From: a virus
IMG/VR virus record: IMGVR_UViG_3300026459_000031
Location: 1 to 34,192 of that record
Strand: one strand, 5' to 3'
Length of the DNA: 34,192 nt
The notes under the pieces were generated by a model. It saw only the letters and a program-made list of their open reading frames with translations. It did no database searches and was not told the DNA's origin. Positions 5,752-12,665 of this stretch are shown piece after piece. Position 1 is the first letter of the stretch. The number at the start of each line of letters is the position of its first letter. A program made the translations under genes and the position numbers.

Positions 5752-5780
5752 ATTTTAACTGTTTTTATCGTTCTTGTCAA
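5752..5780 (-). promoter_or_regulatory. Sigma70-type promoter for the 5467-5703 operon
   Basis: -35 TTGACA at 5775-5780, 17-bp spacer, -10 TAAAAT at 5752-5757. The leader lacks the AGGAGCG consensus seen elsewhere in the block. Confidence 0.85.
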
Positions 5781-5797
5781 CATACACGCACACGTAA

Positions 5798-5808
5798 GCA
5801 GCGGGGCC
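5798..5808. repeat. 11-bp word GCAGCGGGGCC, copy 1 of 4
   Basis: Identical words at 14428-14438, 14677-14687 and 14937-14947. Here it lies in an 8-bp hairpin (two G-U pairs) just 3' of the 5811-6428 gene. Confidence 0.5.
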
Positions 5809-5810
5809 AC

Positions 5811-6428
5811 TTACTTATGGCCAATGATCATGTGCCGGGTAAAAGAGTTGTTTGGGTAGTTAAAAGTGATAGAGCCCGAATAGAGGCACTCTGCGAGAGG
5901 ATACAGATCTTTAAGATCTTCCTGGGAAGTGATCCGATTGATATGATCAGGGATAGCCAGATCGCTGCCCTGTATGGCCACTATGGTGCCTTTGGGTATG
6001 TCGTCAAACCATTTGGTCTCGGCTACATGTTCAGCAGAAGTCATGATGATCACATGCGGGTTGTCTACAGAGTAATCTATGTAGTTAATGTCGCCCGTCT
6101 GTGCTTTGAACTGCCAATCCTGTATTTCCCAGAACTTATTGATCTTGTCTGCGATAGGTTGGCAAGCAGGATCCCGGTCGATGCTGCGCACATACTTGAT
6201 CGGGATCACTGCCCTGGTGCGCATGATCAGATTGGTCACTCCATACCAGCCTGCGAAGATCCAGACCTTGTAACCATCTGCGGGAGCTTGTAGGGGTTGT
6301 AGGCACTCTTCCAATCGCTCGATCAGCCAGGCCTTTGAAGCGACCTGGCTGCTAGCGAAACTGTCGTAATCGAATAGCGGACGGGTCGCTAATAGACCCG
6401 CCAGCCAATCACGAAGTCTTTTCATCAT
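5811..6428 (-). CDS. Class I SAM-dependent methyltransferase-like protein
   Basis: 205 aa. Residues about 52-80 (YKVWIFAGWYGVTNLIMRTR) resemble the SAM-binding first strand and loop, followed by an acidic strand end (YVRSIDRDPACQPIADKIN) and a third strand (PHVIIMTSAEH) as in Rossmann methyltransferases. Substrate unknown. No classic DPPY or NPPF motif is seen, so a DNA target is not implied. The double-ATG start lies within the last 20 bases of the VWA gene, so it is cotranscribed from 7647-7675. Confidence 0.6.
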   Translation of the reverse strand: MMKRLRDWLAGLLATRPLFDYDSFASSQVASKAWLIERLEECLQPLQAPADGYKVWIFAGWYGVTNLIMRTRAVIPIKYVRSIDRDPACQPIADKINKFWEIQDWQFKAQTGDINYIDYSVDNPHVIIMTSAEHVAETKWFDDIPKGTIVAIQGSDLAIPDHINRITSQEDLKDLYPLAECLYSGSITFNYPNNSFTRHMIIGHK

Positions 6429-7620
6429 AGATCACAGTCTGACCAAAGGGTGCTTCGTTGCTAGAGCCCTTGACGATGAACAGGGTATCGCAGTAGTCCT
6501 CGTCACCCCAGCCACCGCATGGATAGCCGTCTGTAAACATGATAAACTTCTTGGGCACAAGATCGATACCCTTCATGTATTCCCAGTTGGCTTCGAAGTC
6601 TGTGCCACCACCACCCATGGGCTCGTAGCTCAGTAATGCGTCACCGTCGTCATGTGTGTAGCGTTGGTGATTGTAGATAGCAGTATCAAAGCACCAAATG
6701 TCGATGGCATAGTCCTCATACTGGTCCATGATGCCTTTGACTTCTGACAGGAAGATCCTGGCATCTGCGTCACCGATAGAACCTGACATGTCGATACCAA
6801 TGGCCACGTCTACAGTCTGATCGTTCTTCATGCCTGGAAGCACCGCACCACTGTGCTGGCTCTTGCGGTTAGGACGAGTAAAGGAGTAATCGTTGCGGAT
6901 GATGCTCTGGATGTTCATCTGTAGAACTTCACGCCAGTTCATCTTGGGCTCAGTCAAGTCCTTGAGCAGGCGTTGGATTCCTGCGGGCACCTTGCCGGCA
7001 CCAGCGGCCGCGGCACTCTGGATCATGGCCTCTTTAAGCTCATCGCGGATCTTCTGTGCTTCTTCCTTGCTCAGACCAGGCACCTTGCCACCTTTGCCGT
7101 CTTTATCGCCACTGCCAGCACCAGGGCCTTCTTCTTCGTGGATGTGTTCGTCGAGCAGGTCGCCCAATTGCTTCATAAGATCATTGATATCGATCTTCTC
7201 AGCCTTTTCCCACAATTGATCGTAGATCTCTTCCCAAGCCAAACCACGATACTTTGGATCGTAGCAGATCTTAACTTCAGTGATCTTCTCACCGATACGC
7301 TCGTCTACGAGGATTTGGTTGATAGCGAAGTCCTGTGCGATGTTGCTAAGACCACGGTGACGGCTACCAGTGCGACCAAAGTGATCAAACACGCAATGAC
7401 CGATCTCATGTGCGAACAGGAACTCCAGCTTCTTCTCAGAGAGCTTGTTGATGAAGTTGCGATCATACATAAAGTCACGGCCGTTAGTTGCCGCAGTCTT
7501 ACACCAGCCCTGATCGGTGACGTCTACCAAACGCATACGGGTGGCCATATTGCCAAAGAACGGTTGCTTGAGCAACAGTCCGATTCGGGCAGTTGTTAGT
7601 TTCTCTACGATTGGATCCAT
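6409..7620 (-). CDS. Zn-peptidase-like / von Willebrand A domain protein (DUF2201 type)
   Basis: 403 aa. The N-terminal half has a zincin motif HEIGH (71-75) within HEIGHCVFDHFG. A Gly/Lys-rich acidic linker covers about 155-185. The C-terminal VWA domain has the metal-ion site DMSGS (277-281), GGGTDF (337-342) and FTDGYP (362-367). This is the layout of DUF2201 proteins that pair with MoxR AAA+ ATPases; the ATPase is the adjacent upstream gene. Such pairs are thought to remodel or insert cofactors into target proteins. The target here is unknown. Start behind AAGGAGCGTCC, own promoter. Confidence 0.88.
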   Translation of the reverse strand: MDPIVEKLTTARIGLLLKQPFFGNMATRMRLVDVTDQGWCKTAATNGRDFMYDRNFINKLSEKKLEFLFAHEIGHCVFDHFGRTGSRHRGLSNIAQDFAINQILVDERIGEKITEVKICYDPKYRGLAWEEIYDQLWEKAEKIDINDLMKQLGDLLDEHIHEEEGPGAGSGDKDGKGGKVPGLSKEEAQKIRDELKEAMIQSAAAAGAGKVPAGIQRLLKDLTEPKMNWREVLQMNIQSIIRNDYSFTRPNRKSQHSGAVLPGMKNDQTVDVAIGIDMSGSIGDADARIFLSEVKGIMDQYEDYAIDIWCFDTAIYNHQRYTHDDGDALLSYEPMGGGGTDFEANWEYMKGIDLVPKKFIMFTDGYPCGGWGDEDYCDTLFIVKGSSNEAPFGQTVIYDEKTS

Positions 7621-7646
7621 TGGACGCTCCTTAACTGTATATATGT

Positions 7647-7675
7647 ATTATAGCACAAGCCCTAGACCCTGTCAA
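7647..7675 (-). promoter_or_regulatory. Sigma70-type promoter for the VWA operon
   Basis: -35 TTGACA at 7670-7675, 17-bp spacer, -10 TATAAT at 7647-7652. A full consensus promoter, separating the VWA gene from the MoxR gene terminator just upstream. Confidence 0.92.
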
Positions 7676-7682
7676 CCGGATT

Positions 7683-7720
7683 GAAAAGGGTGGGGGAGCA
7701 CCCTGGGCAGGCACTCCCCC
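7683..7720 (-). terminator. Rho-independent terminator after the MoxR gene
   Basis: Minus strand GGGGGAGTGCC, 7-base loop, GGTGCTCCCCC (11 bp with two G-U pairs), then ACCCTTTTC. It sits 20 bases after the MoxR stop. Confidence 0.75.
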
Positions 7721-7739
7721 TGAGGGCCACAGGGAGGTC

Positions 7740-8825
7740 TCAGTTCTCCATGGCCTTCAAAACATACTTGCCAAAACGCTTGTGGAACTCGTCGAAGTTC
7801 GTCATCTTGCTGGCGTCCAAAGGCAAGTCATAGTTGGTGAGCGCGGTCTTAGCACCCATCACAACCAACTCAGTTGGGAAATTGTCCATCATGTAGCGGA
7901 AGAAGTTATCTGCCATAGCATCCCAACCCTTGACCTTCTTATCCGCACGGTCCTTGAGCTCGTAGCAGAGGCTAACGGTCAAAGAATACATCGCCGACAC
8001 TTCCTTGATCTGGAGATCCTTGACCTTGCCGTCTAGAATGTCTTCTGCCTTAGGCAGTTTACCTGCGATCTTTCGGTGAGCCATGAACTTGATGCCCAGA
8101 CCATCGCCAACAGCACCAGCGATCAAGTTCTGGAGTGTGTCGACATCCACATCTGGATCTTTGAGCAGATCGCTCACGAAAGACCAAGAACGAGGAGTTG
8201 CGAATGCGTGTGAGCTAGACTTAGAGTCGAAGTCAAACAGGTCCTGCTTGGCAAAACCCAAGTAACCAACCACGTCTGCGTGGACCTTGTTCATAACAGC
8301 CCACTCCTGGAAGTCATCGAAGTCAGGCTTCATTTCCAAGTGTAGGAAGCGGTTAGCCAGTGGCTTAGGCATACGGTAGGTAACACCACGGTCACCGTCA
8401 CGGTTACCAGCGGCAACGATGTCAACGCCATCGGGCAGGACATAGGTACCAACACGGCGGTTCAAGACCAACTGATAGGCCGCAGCCTGGACAGCCGGAG
8501 GAGCAGAGTTAAGCTCGTCTAGGAAGATGATAGCCTTGCTGGCAGGATCGCGTGGCAGTTCAGAGGGAGGGGCCCACTCCATAGTCTTGCTGTCAGAGTT
8601 GTAATAAGGGATACCCTTGATGTCAGTGGGTTCCCAAAGTGGCAAGCGAACGTCGATCACTTCGCGATCGGCGCTCTCACCAATCTGCTTGACGATGTCG
8701 GATTTACCGATGCCTGGAGGGCCCCACAAGAAGATAGGACGACGCATCTTGATAGCGTGACGCAGACTGCGGATAGCACCCTTGGGACCTACGGTGCGGA
8801 TATTTGTTTCAGTTGCTTTGGACAT
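7740..8825 (-). CDS. MoxR-family AAA+ ATPase
   Basis: 361 aa. Walker A is GPPGIGKS (35-42), Walker B IIFLDELN (99-106), sensor 1 region AAGNRDGD (138-145), with an arginine near PLANRF that may act in trans. The C-terminal half is a lid and helical extension. MoxR ATPases work as oligomeric chaperones with VWA partners, and the partner gene follows directly. The start has the strongest ribosome site in the block (TTAGGAGGTCTCA) and a long leader from the promoter at 8872-8900, suggesting high expression. A terminator separates it from the VWA gene. Confidence 0.92.
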   Translation of the reverse strand: MSKATETNIRTVGPKGAIRSLRHAIKMRRPIFLWGPPGIGKSDIVKQIGESADREVIDVRLPLWEPTDIKGIPYYNSDSKTMEWAPPSELPRDPASKAIIFLDELNSAPPAVQAAAYQLVLNRRVGTYVLPDGVDIVAAGNRDGDRGVTYRMPKPLANRFLHLEMKPDFDDFQEWAVMNKVHADVVGYLGFAKQDLFDFDSKSSSHAFATPRSWSFVSDLLKDPDVDVDTLQNLIAGAVGDGLGIKFMAHRKIAGKLPKAEDILDGKVKDLQIKEVSAMYSLTVSLCYELKDRADKKVKGWDAMADNFFRYMMDNFPTELVVMGAKTALTNYDLPLDASKMTNFDEFHKRFGKYVLKAMEN

Positions 8826-8871
8826 TGAGACCTCCTAAAAAAGTTGCCCAGTTGTGTTTAACTATGACTCT

Positions 8872-8900
8872 ATTATAGTGTATCTGCTTTAGGCAGTCAA
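8872..8900 (-). promoter_or_regulatory. Sigma70-type promoter for the MoxR gene
   Basis: -35 TTGACT at 8895-8900, 17-bp spacer, -10 TATAAT at 8872-8877, followed by a leader of about 45 bases containing GAGTCATAGTTAAACA. Confidence 0.88.
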
Positions 8901-8935
8901 CCACTATTTTCTTTCTAGATCAATGTGTTGCAGAT

Positions 8936-9565
8936 TTACAACACCTTGACGTAGTTCAGTTGTGCTGTGTTGTCCGGACGAAGTGCCTTGACCTTGGCCT
9001 TCACCCGCAGCTCCCCGGCTAGCTCCTTGGAGAACCAGAAGTCCACGAAGCTTTCGTTGAGCCGTGCCTGGATGCGGTACTTGCCGAAGTTAGGATTGTA
9101 TCGCGAGCTGATCACTGTGATGTCCCCTATCACAGTTTCACCTACAGCAGCAGCGAGAGGCTGGGCGGAATAGATTTCTCGCTTGAGTTCTGTGCGCTCC
9201 TGATCACGGACAGCCACGGAAGGCAAGCAGCTGATCACGCTGAAGTCATAAAGATCTCGCCCCGTGAACTCTTCCTTAGCAGCTAACTTCATGGCCGTGG
9301 CTTGGAAGTCATTGAGCTTGCCCGCCAGGGCCAACAGCGTGTAGGATTTAAAGTGATCCCGAGCAGTGCGACCAGCAGCGTAGTCGACTTCAGTGACCTG
9401 GGTGAAATCGTTGTCGCGGAGCCATTGCTTGACCATAGCTTTGTTGGCTCGCTTGTCCAGCACATAGCCGTCATCTGTGTAACGGCCTTTGTCCTCTTTG
9501 AGATACTCACCGTTGATACGTTGAGCAGCGGCTGCGGCACCCCAAACTTGATCTGCTGTGAACAT
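8936..9565 (-). CDS. Hypothetical phage protein, possible beta-barrel C-terminus
   Basis: 209 aa starting MFTADQVWGAAAAAQRING. Residues 1-110 are mainly helical with a segment YVLDKRANKAMVKQWLRDND. Residues about 140-209 (IGDITVISSRYNPNFGKYR, ending LNYVKVL) look like a small beta barrel such as an OB fold. That hints at nucleic-acid binding but no signature is decisive. Own promoter at 9596-9624 with ACAGGAGCGAACT before the ATG. The stop codon falls in a small 8-bp hairpin (8925-8944) that lacks a T run. Confidence 0.7.
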   Translation of the reverse strand: MFTADQVWGAAAAAQRINGEYLKEDKGRYTDDGYVLDKRANKAMVKQWLRDNDFTQVTEVDYAAGRTARDHFKSYTLLALAGKLNDFQATAMKLAAKEEFTGRDLYDFSVISCLPSVAVRDQERTELKREIYSAQPLAAAVGETVIGDITVISSRYNPNFGKYRIQARLNESFVDFWFSKELAGELRVKAKVKALRPDNTAQLNYVKVL

Positions 9566-9595
9566 AGTTCGCTCCTGTGTTCTAACTATGCCTCT

Positions 9596-9624
9596 ATTAT
9601 ACGGTATTTAATCAGGGCTGTCAA
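9596..9624 (-). promoter_or_regulatory. Sigma70-type promoter for the 8936-9565 gene
   Basis: -35 TTGACA at 9619-9624, 17-bp spacer, -10 TATAAT at 9596-9601. Leader GAGGCATAGTTAGAACA then CAGGAGCG. Confidence 0.9.
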
Positions 9625-9670
9625 CCAAAAGATCTGTTGTATTTTTGCAACATGGCGGGAGTGCCGGCCA

Positions 9671-9704
9671 AAAGAAAAGGACTGTGGCTTCTGGGCCACA
9701 GTCC
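9671..9704 (-). terminator. Rho-independent terminator after the HTH gene
   Basis: Minus strand GGACTGTGGC, loop CCAGAA, GCCACAGTCC (perfect 10 bp), then TTTTCTTTT. A weaker hairpin (TGTTG / CAACA, 9635-9652) follows downstream. Confidence 0.9.
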
Positions 9705-9716
9705 CCAAAGAACGCC

Positions 9717-9731
9717 CCGGGAGCGAATCGG
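9717..9731. repeat. 15-bp conserved 3'-UTR element, copy 2
   Basis: Identical 15-mer to 1558-1572, again between a stop codon and a terminator. Here it is framed by AAAGAAC / GTTCTTT arms that would place it in the loop of a larger hairpin. Confidence 0.6.
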
Positions 9732-9749
9732 CTTGTTCTTTGAAACCGA

Positions 9750-10025
9750 TTACTCTACGGACATTCCCAGAGCCTTGGCGCGATAGCCAAGTGCCACGAT
9801 CTCACGTGACGGACGGCCCATCTCGTACTCAGTAACCTGGACGCCGTTGCCAGCCTTACGGTTACGAGTGTAAACAGCGAAACCCTTGTAGCGGATGTCG
9901 CTAACAGTTGCTGATGGGTTCTTGATACCAAAACGCTTGGTGATCTGTGCTTCAGAAAGCTTCTCACCGTTGAACAATGCGTTAAACAGCTTGCCTTCTT
10001 TAGTTTCGAGGTTGATACGCTTCAT
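9750..10025 (-). CDS. Helix-turn-helix domain protein
   Basis: 91 aa starting MKRINLETKEGKLFNALFNG. Residues about 10-55 (EGKLFNALFNGEKLSEAQI, TKRFGIKNPSATVSDIRYKG) match the winged-helix HTH type seen in many phage regulators, with SATVSDIRYKG as the recognition region and FAVYTRNRK as the wing. It probably binds DNA near phage promoters. The ATG at 10023-10025 behind AAAGGAAAAGGCAAAT is preferred over a longer frame. The leader has a small perfect hairpin (10055-10070). Confidence 0.8.
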   Translation of the reverse strand: MKRINLETKEGKLFNALFNGEKLSEAQITKRFGIKNPSATVSDIRYKGFAVYTRNRKAGNGVQVTEYEMGRPSREIVALGYRAKALGMSVE

Positions 10026-10054
10026 ATTTGCCTTTTCCTTTAAGTTAAAGTATA

Positions 10055-10070
10055 GCTGATTCAAATCAGC
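10055..10070 (-). promoter_or_regulatory. Leader hairpin of the HTH gene
   Basis: GCTGAT / ATCAGC perfect inverted repeat between the -10 box and the ribosome site. It could be a binding site for the HTH protein itself or an mRNA stem; this is only a suggestion. Confidence 0.4.
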
Positions 10071-10078
10071 ATGTTAAT

Positions 10079-10107
10079 AGTATACCTAAAAGTTCACACA
10101 AGGTCAA
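10079..10107 (-). promoter_or_regulatory. Sigma70-type promoter for the HTH gene
   Basis: -35 TTGACC at 10102-10107, 17-bp spacer, -10 TATACT at 10079-10084. The -35 follows an AACCT / AGGTT inverted repeat. Confidence 0.8.
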
Positions 10108-10123
10108 CCTTTAGGTTTACCAA

Positions 10124-10321
10124 TTAGTTCTTTCGTACCGTCACGTTGGCACGGAAGAACGCTCCCAGCACCACCACAGCAAACCAAGTTTCCATGCTGT
10201 ATGGAATGGCCAGTGCGGGGAACAGGGTATTCGCTGCCCAGATCGTGAGCAGGGGGCCCACGACCAACAGCAGAATGACTAGGACGACGACGCCCAAAAC
10301 GATCGATGTAGACTTATACAT
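10124..10321 (-). CDS. Small two-span membrane protein
   Basis: 65 aa starting MYKSTSIVLGVVVLVILLL, with hydrophobic segments at about 6-30 and 43-58 and a Lys/Arg tail. The VGPLLTIWAANTLF stretch recalls small membrane proteins of T4-like cyanophages. Its ATG overlaps the end of the upstream zinc-motif gene by eight bases, so it is third in the operon led by the AAA+ ATPase. Role unknown. Confidence 0.7.
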   Translation of the reverse strand: MYKSTSIVLGVVVLVILLLVVGPLLTIWAANTLFPALAIPYSMETWFAVVVLGAFFRANVTVRKN

Positions 10322-10571
10322 GGAATTCTAACTCCTTAGGTTCTCCGTCTTCTTCTTTAGCTGCTGGAATCACGTAGGGATCCGCAGGAATCAGACGATT
10401 GATTGCTCGGGCAGACTTCACGGCACTGCCCCCGATATAGACTCTGCTGTAGTGTTCCTGACAGTAGGCCTTGCCCGGGATCACGGCACTGCCGCATGTG
10501 AACAGGTTCTCGTGATCCCTGATTGGGTCCTTGTCGGGCCCAATCCATTGACAGGTGTGGAATAGCATCAT
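10314..10571 (-). CDS. Small protein with GcrA-like Cys/His zinc motif
   Basis: 85 aa. The pattern CQW (residues 7-9), then FTCGSAVIPGKAYCQEHYSR, has three Cys and a His spaced as in the C-terminal zinc-binding part of GcrA, the alphaproteobacterial cell-cycle regulator that binds sigma70 and DNA. GcrA's N-terminal HTH is absent, so this is a fragment-like relative at best. Two adjacent ATGs (10571, 10568) overlap the ATPase stop (ATGA). Cotranscribed with the AAA+ gene. Confidence 0.5.
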   Translation of the reverse strand: MMLFHTCQWIGPDKDPIRDHENLFTCGSAVIPGKAYCQEHYSRVYIGGSAVKSARAINRLIPADPYVIPAAKEEDGEPKELEFHV

Positions 10572-11638
10572 TGCCCCCTCTTCATTACAGTGACTTCAGC
10601 CATGCTCTGCCAGCTGTCCGGAAAGCTCTTGCGCAGGTCTGCCACTTTGAGCACCGTACGCAAGCTCAGCTCACGCATCTTAGCACGATTGCCAATCACA
10701 TATTCGATGATCTCGTCGCGCTCGTTGCCTTCGAAGTCATAGGTATCCAACATGCCGTCCTGTACGATCTGCTTGATACGAAGCACCTTCTCACGATCTG
10801 TGTCCATCTGGAGATCGATGTAGTGGCAACGGCTTTCAAGAGCAGCCAAGTGATCCTGTAGCTTTTTACTGCGCACGTTCTCGAACTTGATGTTAGTAAT
10901 GAAGATCGCACCTGCTTTAAACTCAAACTTGTCAGGCACTCCTTCGTTACGTAGCACACGGCTGTCAGTGTTCCACGAAATGGTACGCTTCTTGCTGGAA
11001 TCCAGTGCGGCCTTGAGGATGTTCAAGCTGAGATCGTCAAGCAGTACAGAGTCGCAGTCATCGAACACGATAACGTTACCTTTCTCTGAATACTTGTAGA
11101 GCTTGGCGTACAGGCCTACCGCAGACATCGCGCCTTTGACCACTTCGTACTTGGGTCGGCGATTGCCCAGGGTGTTGAACAGATCTTCTTTAGACAGTAC
11201 TTCTTCTACGCCAAAGGATTTGCCCACACCCGGAGGACCCGTCACGATCATAGCACGTACAGTACCTTCTTTGACTGCCTGTGTCATGTGCTTGAGCACT
11301 TCAAAACGGCCACGCAGTCGCTCGATGATCTGCTCATCGGTTTCATGTGCGACTACTTCATCGCTGACTTTGATCTGCTCCAAACTTTTGTCTCCTGCGG
11401 GTGTAGCTGGCACACCGCTGACGACTACGTAGCTTTGTGCTGACGAGCAACGGATACGGATTGAACGATCTGGGATACCAGCGTTCTTTGGGTAGACTGA
11501 GCCACCTGCTACAGTTACATAGCCACCGTTGGCACCCTCACGATATTGTTCCACGAGCTCGAAACGGTTACCCGCCATGGACACTTCTTGCCCACGGATC
11601 TTATAGGTACCTTCGCGCATCTCGATGATTGCTGGCAT
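10568..11638 (-). CDS. AAA+ ATPase
   Basis: 356 aa. Residues 1-90 form a non-ATPase N-terminal domain starting MPAIIEMREGTYKIRGQEV. The AAA+ core has Walker A GPPGVGKS (134-141) and Walker B VIVFDDCD (189-196), then FITNIKFENV as a likely sensor region and an ESRCHYIDL segment. Family members in T4-like phages are annotated simply as ATPases. It lacks a helicase or clamp-loader signature I can name. Own promoter at 11674-11702, ribosome site TTAGGAGCGACA, heading a three-gene operon. Confidence 0.85.
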   Translation of the reverse strand: MPAIIEMREGTYKIRGQEVSMAGNRFELVEQYREGANGGYVTVAGGSVYPKNAGIPDRSIRIRCSSAQSYVVVSGVPATPAGDKSLEQIKVSDEVVAHETDEQIIERLRGRFEVLKHMTQAVKEGTVRAMIVTGPPGVGKSFGVEEVLSKEDLFNTLGNRRPKYEVVKGAMSAVGLYAKLYKYSEKGNVIVFDDCDSVLLDDLSLNILKAALDSSKKRTISWNTDSRVLRNEGVPDKFEFKAGAIFITNIKFENVRSKKLQDHLAALESRCHYIDLQMDTDREKVLRIKQIVQDGMLDTYDFEGNERDEIIEYVIGNRAKMRELSLRTVLKVADLRKSFPDSWQSMAEVTVMKRGQ

Positions 11639-11673
11639 TGTCGCTCCTAAAGAAAGTTGTTAAACATGTCAGT

Positions 11674-11702
11674 ATTATACTGCCAGTGGGGGCTGTTGTC
11701 AA
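11674..11702 (-). promoter_or_regulatory. Sigma70-type promoter, -35 in a hairpin loop
   Basis: -35 TTGACA at 11697-11702, 17-bp spacer, -10 TATAAT at 11674-11679. A perfect 7-bp inverted repeat GTGGGGG / CCCCCAC (11686-11692, 11703-11709) flanks the -35 hexamer. Confidence 0.9.
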
Positions 11703-11722
11703 CCCCCACGAGCCCTATAACA

Positions 11723-12076
11723 TCAAATTTGGGCAAACTTGTTGAGTGCTTCCTGCGCACCCGCGTCCAGCATACAGGCATCCATCGCCGCTTGCTTTTC
11801 ACGTGCGACCAGCTTGCGATAGTCCTCAAGCTCTGCTTTCTTTGCTTCCATAGCAGGCCACTCCACATCCTGCGGGTTGAGGTAAGGACCCGTGTAGTCT
11901 ACCTTGTCTGCTTTAAGGGTGATCTCGCCAGTGCGGATGCCCTCAAAGACCATGCCCCAGGTAGGCTGTTGTGGACGACCGCTGGGTCCAAAAAGTGCCA
12001 CTGCCAGCGAATTGACCTTTTCCTCTGCGATCTCGTTGAGACGGCGGACGAAATACTCACGTGCTTGTTGTTCCAT
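11723..12076 (-). CDS. Hypothetical helical phage protein
   Basis: 117 aa starting MEQQAREYFVRRLNEIAEE. Helical ends flank a middle with LFGPSGRPQQPTWGMVF and GPYLNPQDVEW. The C-terminal 45 residues (MEAKKAELEDYRKLVAREKQ) look like a coiled coil. No catalytic motif or membrane segment. It has its own consensus promoter (12109-12137) and ACAGGAGCGCAAC ribosome site. Family not recognised. Confidence 0.7.
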   Translation of the reverse strand: MEQQAREYFVRRLNEIAEEKVNSLAVALFGPSGRPQQPTWGMVFEGIRTGEITLKADKVDYTGPYLNPQDVEWPAMEAKKAELEDYRKLVAREKQAAMDACMLDAGAQEALNKFAQI

Positions 12077-12108
12077 GTTGCGCTCCTGTGTGTGTTAAAC
12101 AAGTCTGT

Positions 12109-12137
12109 ATTATACAGGGCTTAGGGTGCCCTGTCAA
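12109..12137 (-). promoter_or_regulatory. Sigma70-type promoter with inverted-repeat spacer
   Basis: -35 TTGACA at 12132-12137, 17-bp spacer, -10 TATAAT at 12109-12114. A perfect 7-bp inverted repeat ACAGGGC / GCCCTGT spans the spacer (12114-12120, 12128-12134). Confidence 0.9.
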
Positions 12138-12147
12138 CCCCTTTTGG

Positions 12148-12585
12148 TTAGGCTGCTTGCCTATCTTCGCAGAACTCGTAGAAGCGACCAATGGGCCCAT
12201 CGAACAGAGCAGTATTAGTATCGCTTTGGGTGAGCCCAAACATATTAAAGCCACGATCGCGGACCTGTACATGTATCACACGATCACGCTCGTAGACATG
12301 ATACTCATAGTCCTGGCCGCAGTCTACGGCACTCACAGGGTGTAGATAGAACTGCCCGGGGCCGTCCTTGAAGTGTGCGACCAACTGTGCTGCGAGGCAG
12401 CTCATGCCGTTGAACACGGGGCGATCGTCACCGCGCAGGCCGTTGACCAGTGTGCCCTGTGTGAGGAAACGTGCTAGCTCAGCACCGTGGCCCTCCGGAT
12501 AGCCATCGTACTGGCGATAAAGGTTGATGATGGCTGCGTCGGTGATGTCGCCATCATAGACGAAAGTGAGACAACGTGTACCCAT
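12148..12585 (-). CDS. Conserved-looking phage hypothetical protein (MGTRCLT type)
   Basis: 145 aa starting MGTRCLTFVYDGD, with INLYRQYDGYPEGHGAELA next. This N-terminus with a Tyr-Asp-Gly-Tyr-Pro-Gly-Gly-like element is one I recall from hypothetical proteins of many phages. The middle (FKDGPGQFYLHP, then DYEYHVYERD) is beta-rich. No function is known to me. Own promoter at 12619-12647 and ACAGGAGCGCATT ribosome site. Confidence 0.75.
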   Translation of the reverse strand: MGTRCLTFVYDGDITDAAIINLYRQYDGYPEGHGAELARFLTQGTLVNGLRGDDRPVFNGMSCLAAQLVAHFKDGPGQFYLHPVSAVDCGQDYEYHVYERDRVIHVQVRDRGFNMFGLTQSDTNTALFDGPIGRFYEFCEDRQAA

Positions 12586-12618
12586 AATGCGCTCCTGTGT
12601 GTTGTTGACTGTGCCTGT

Positions 12619-12647
12619 ATTATAGCAGCAGGGGAGCCGTTTGTCAA
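12619..12647 (-). promoter_or_regulatory. Sigma70-type promoter inside a large inverted repeat
   Basis: -35 TTGACA at 12642-12647, 17-bp spacer, -10 TATAAT at 12619-12624. An 11-bp perfect inverted repeat AGCAGCAGGGG / CCCCTGCTGCT (12624-12634, 12650-12660) holds the -35 in its loop. It could also act as the 3' hairpin of the 12666-12968 gene, though no T run follows. Confidence 0.9.
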
Positions 12648-12665
12648 CCCCCCTGCTGCTGCTAG

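Noticed and set aside
8925-8944. 8-bp hairpin over the stop codon of the 8936-9565 gene as a terminator
   Set aside because: No T tract follows on the minus strand; stem contains a G-U pair. Left as a note only.
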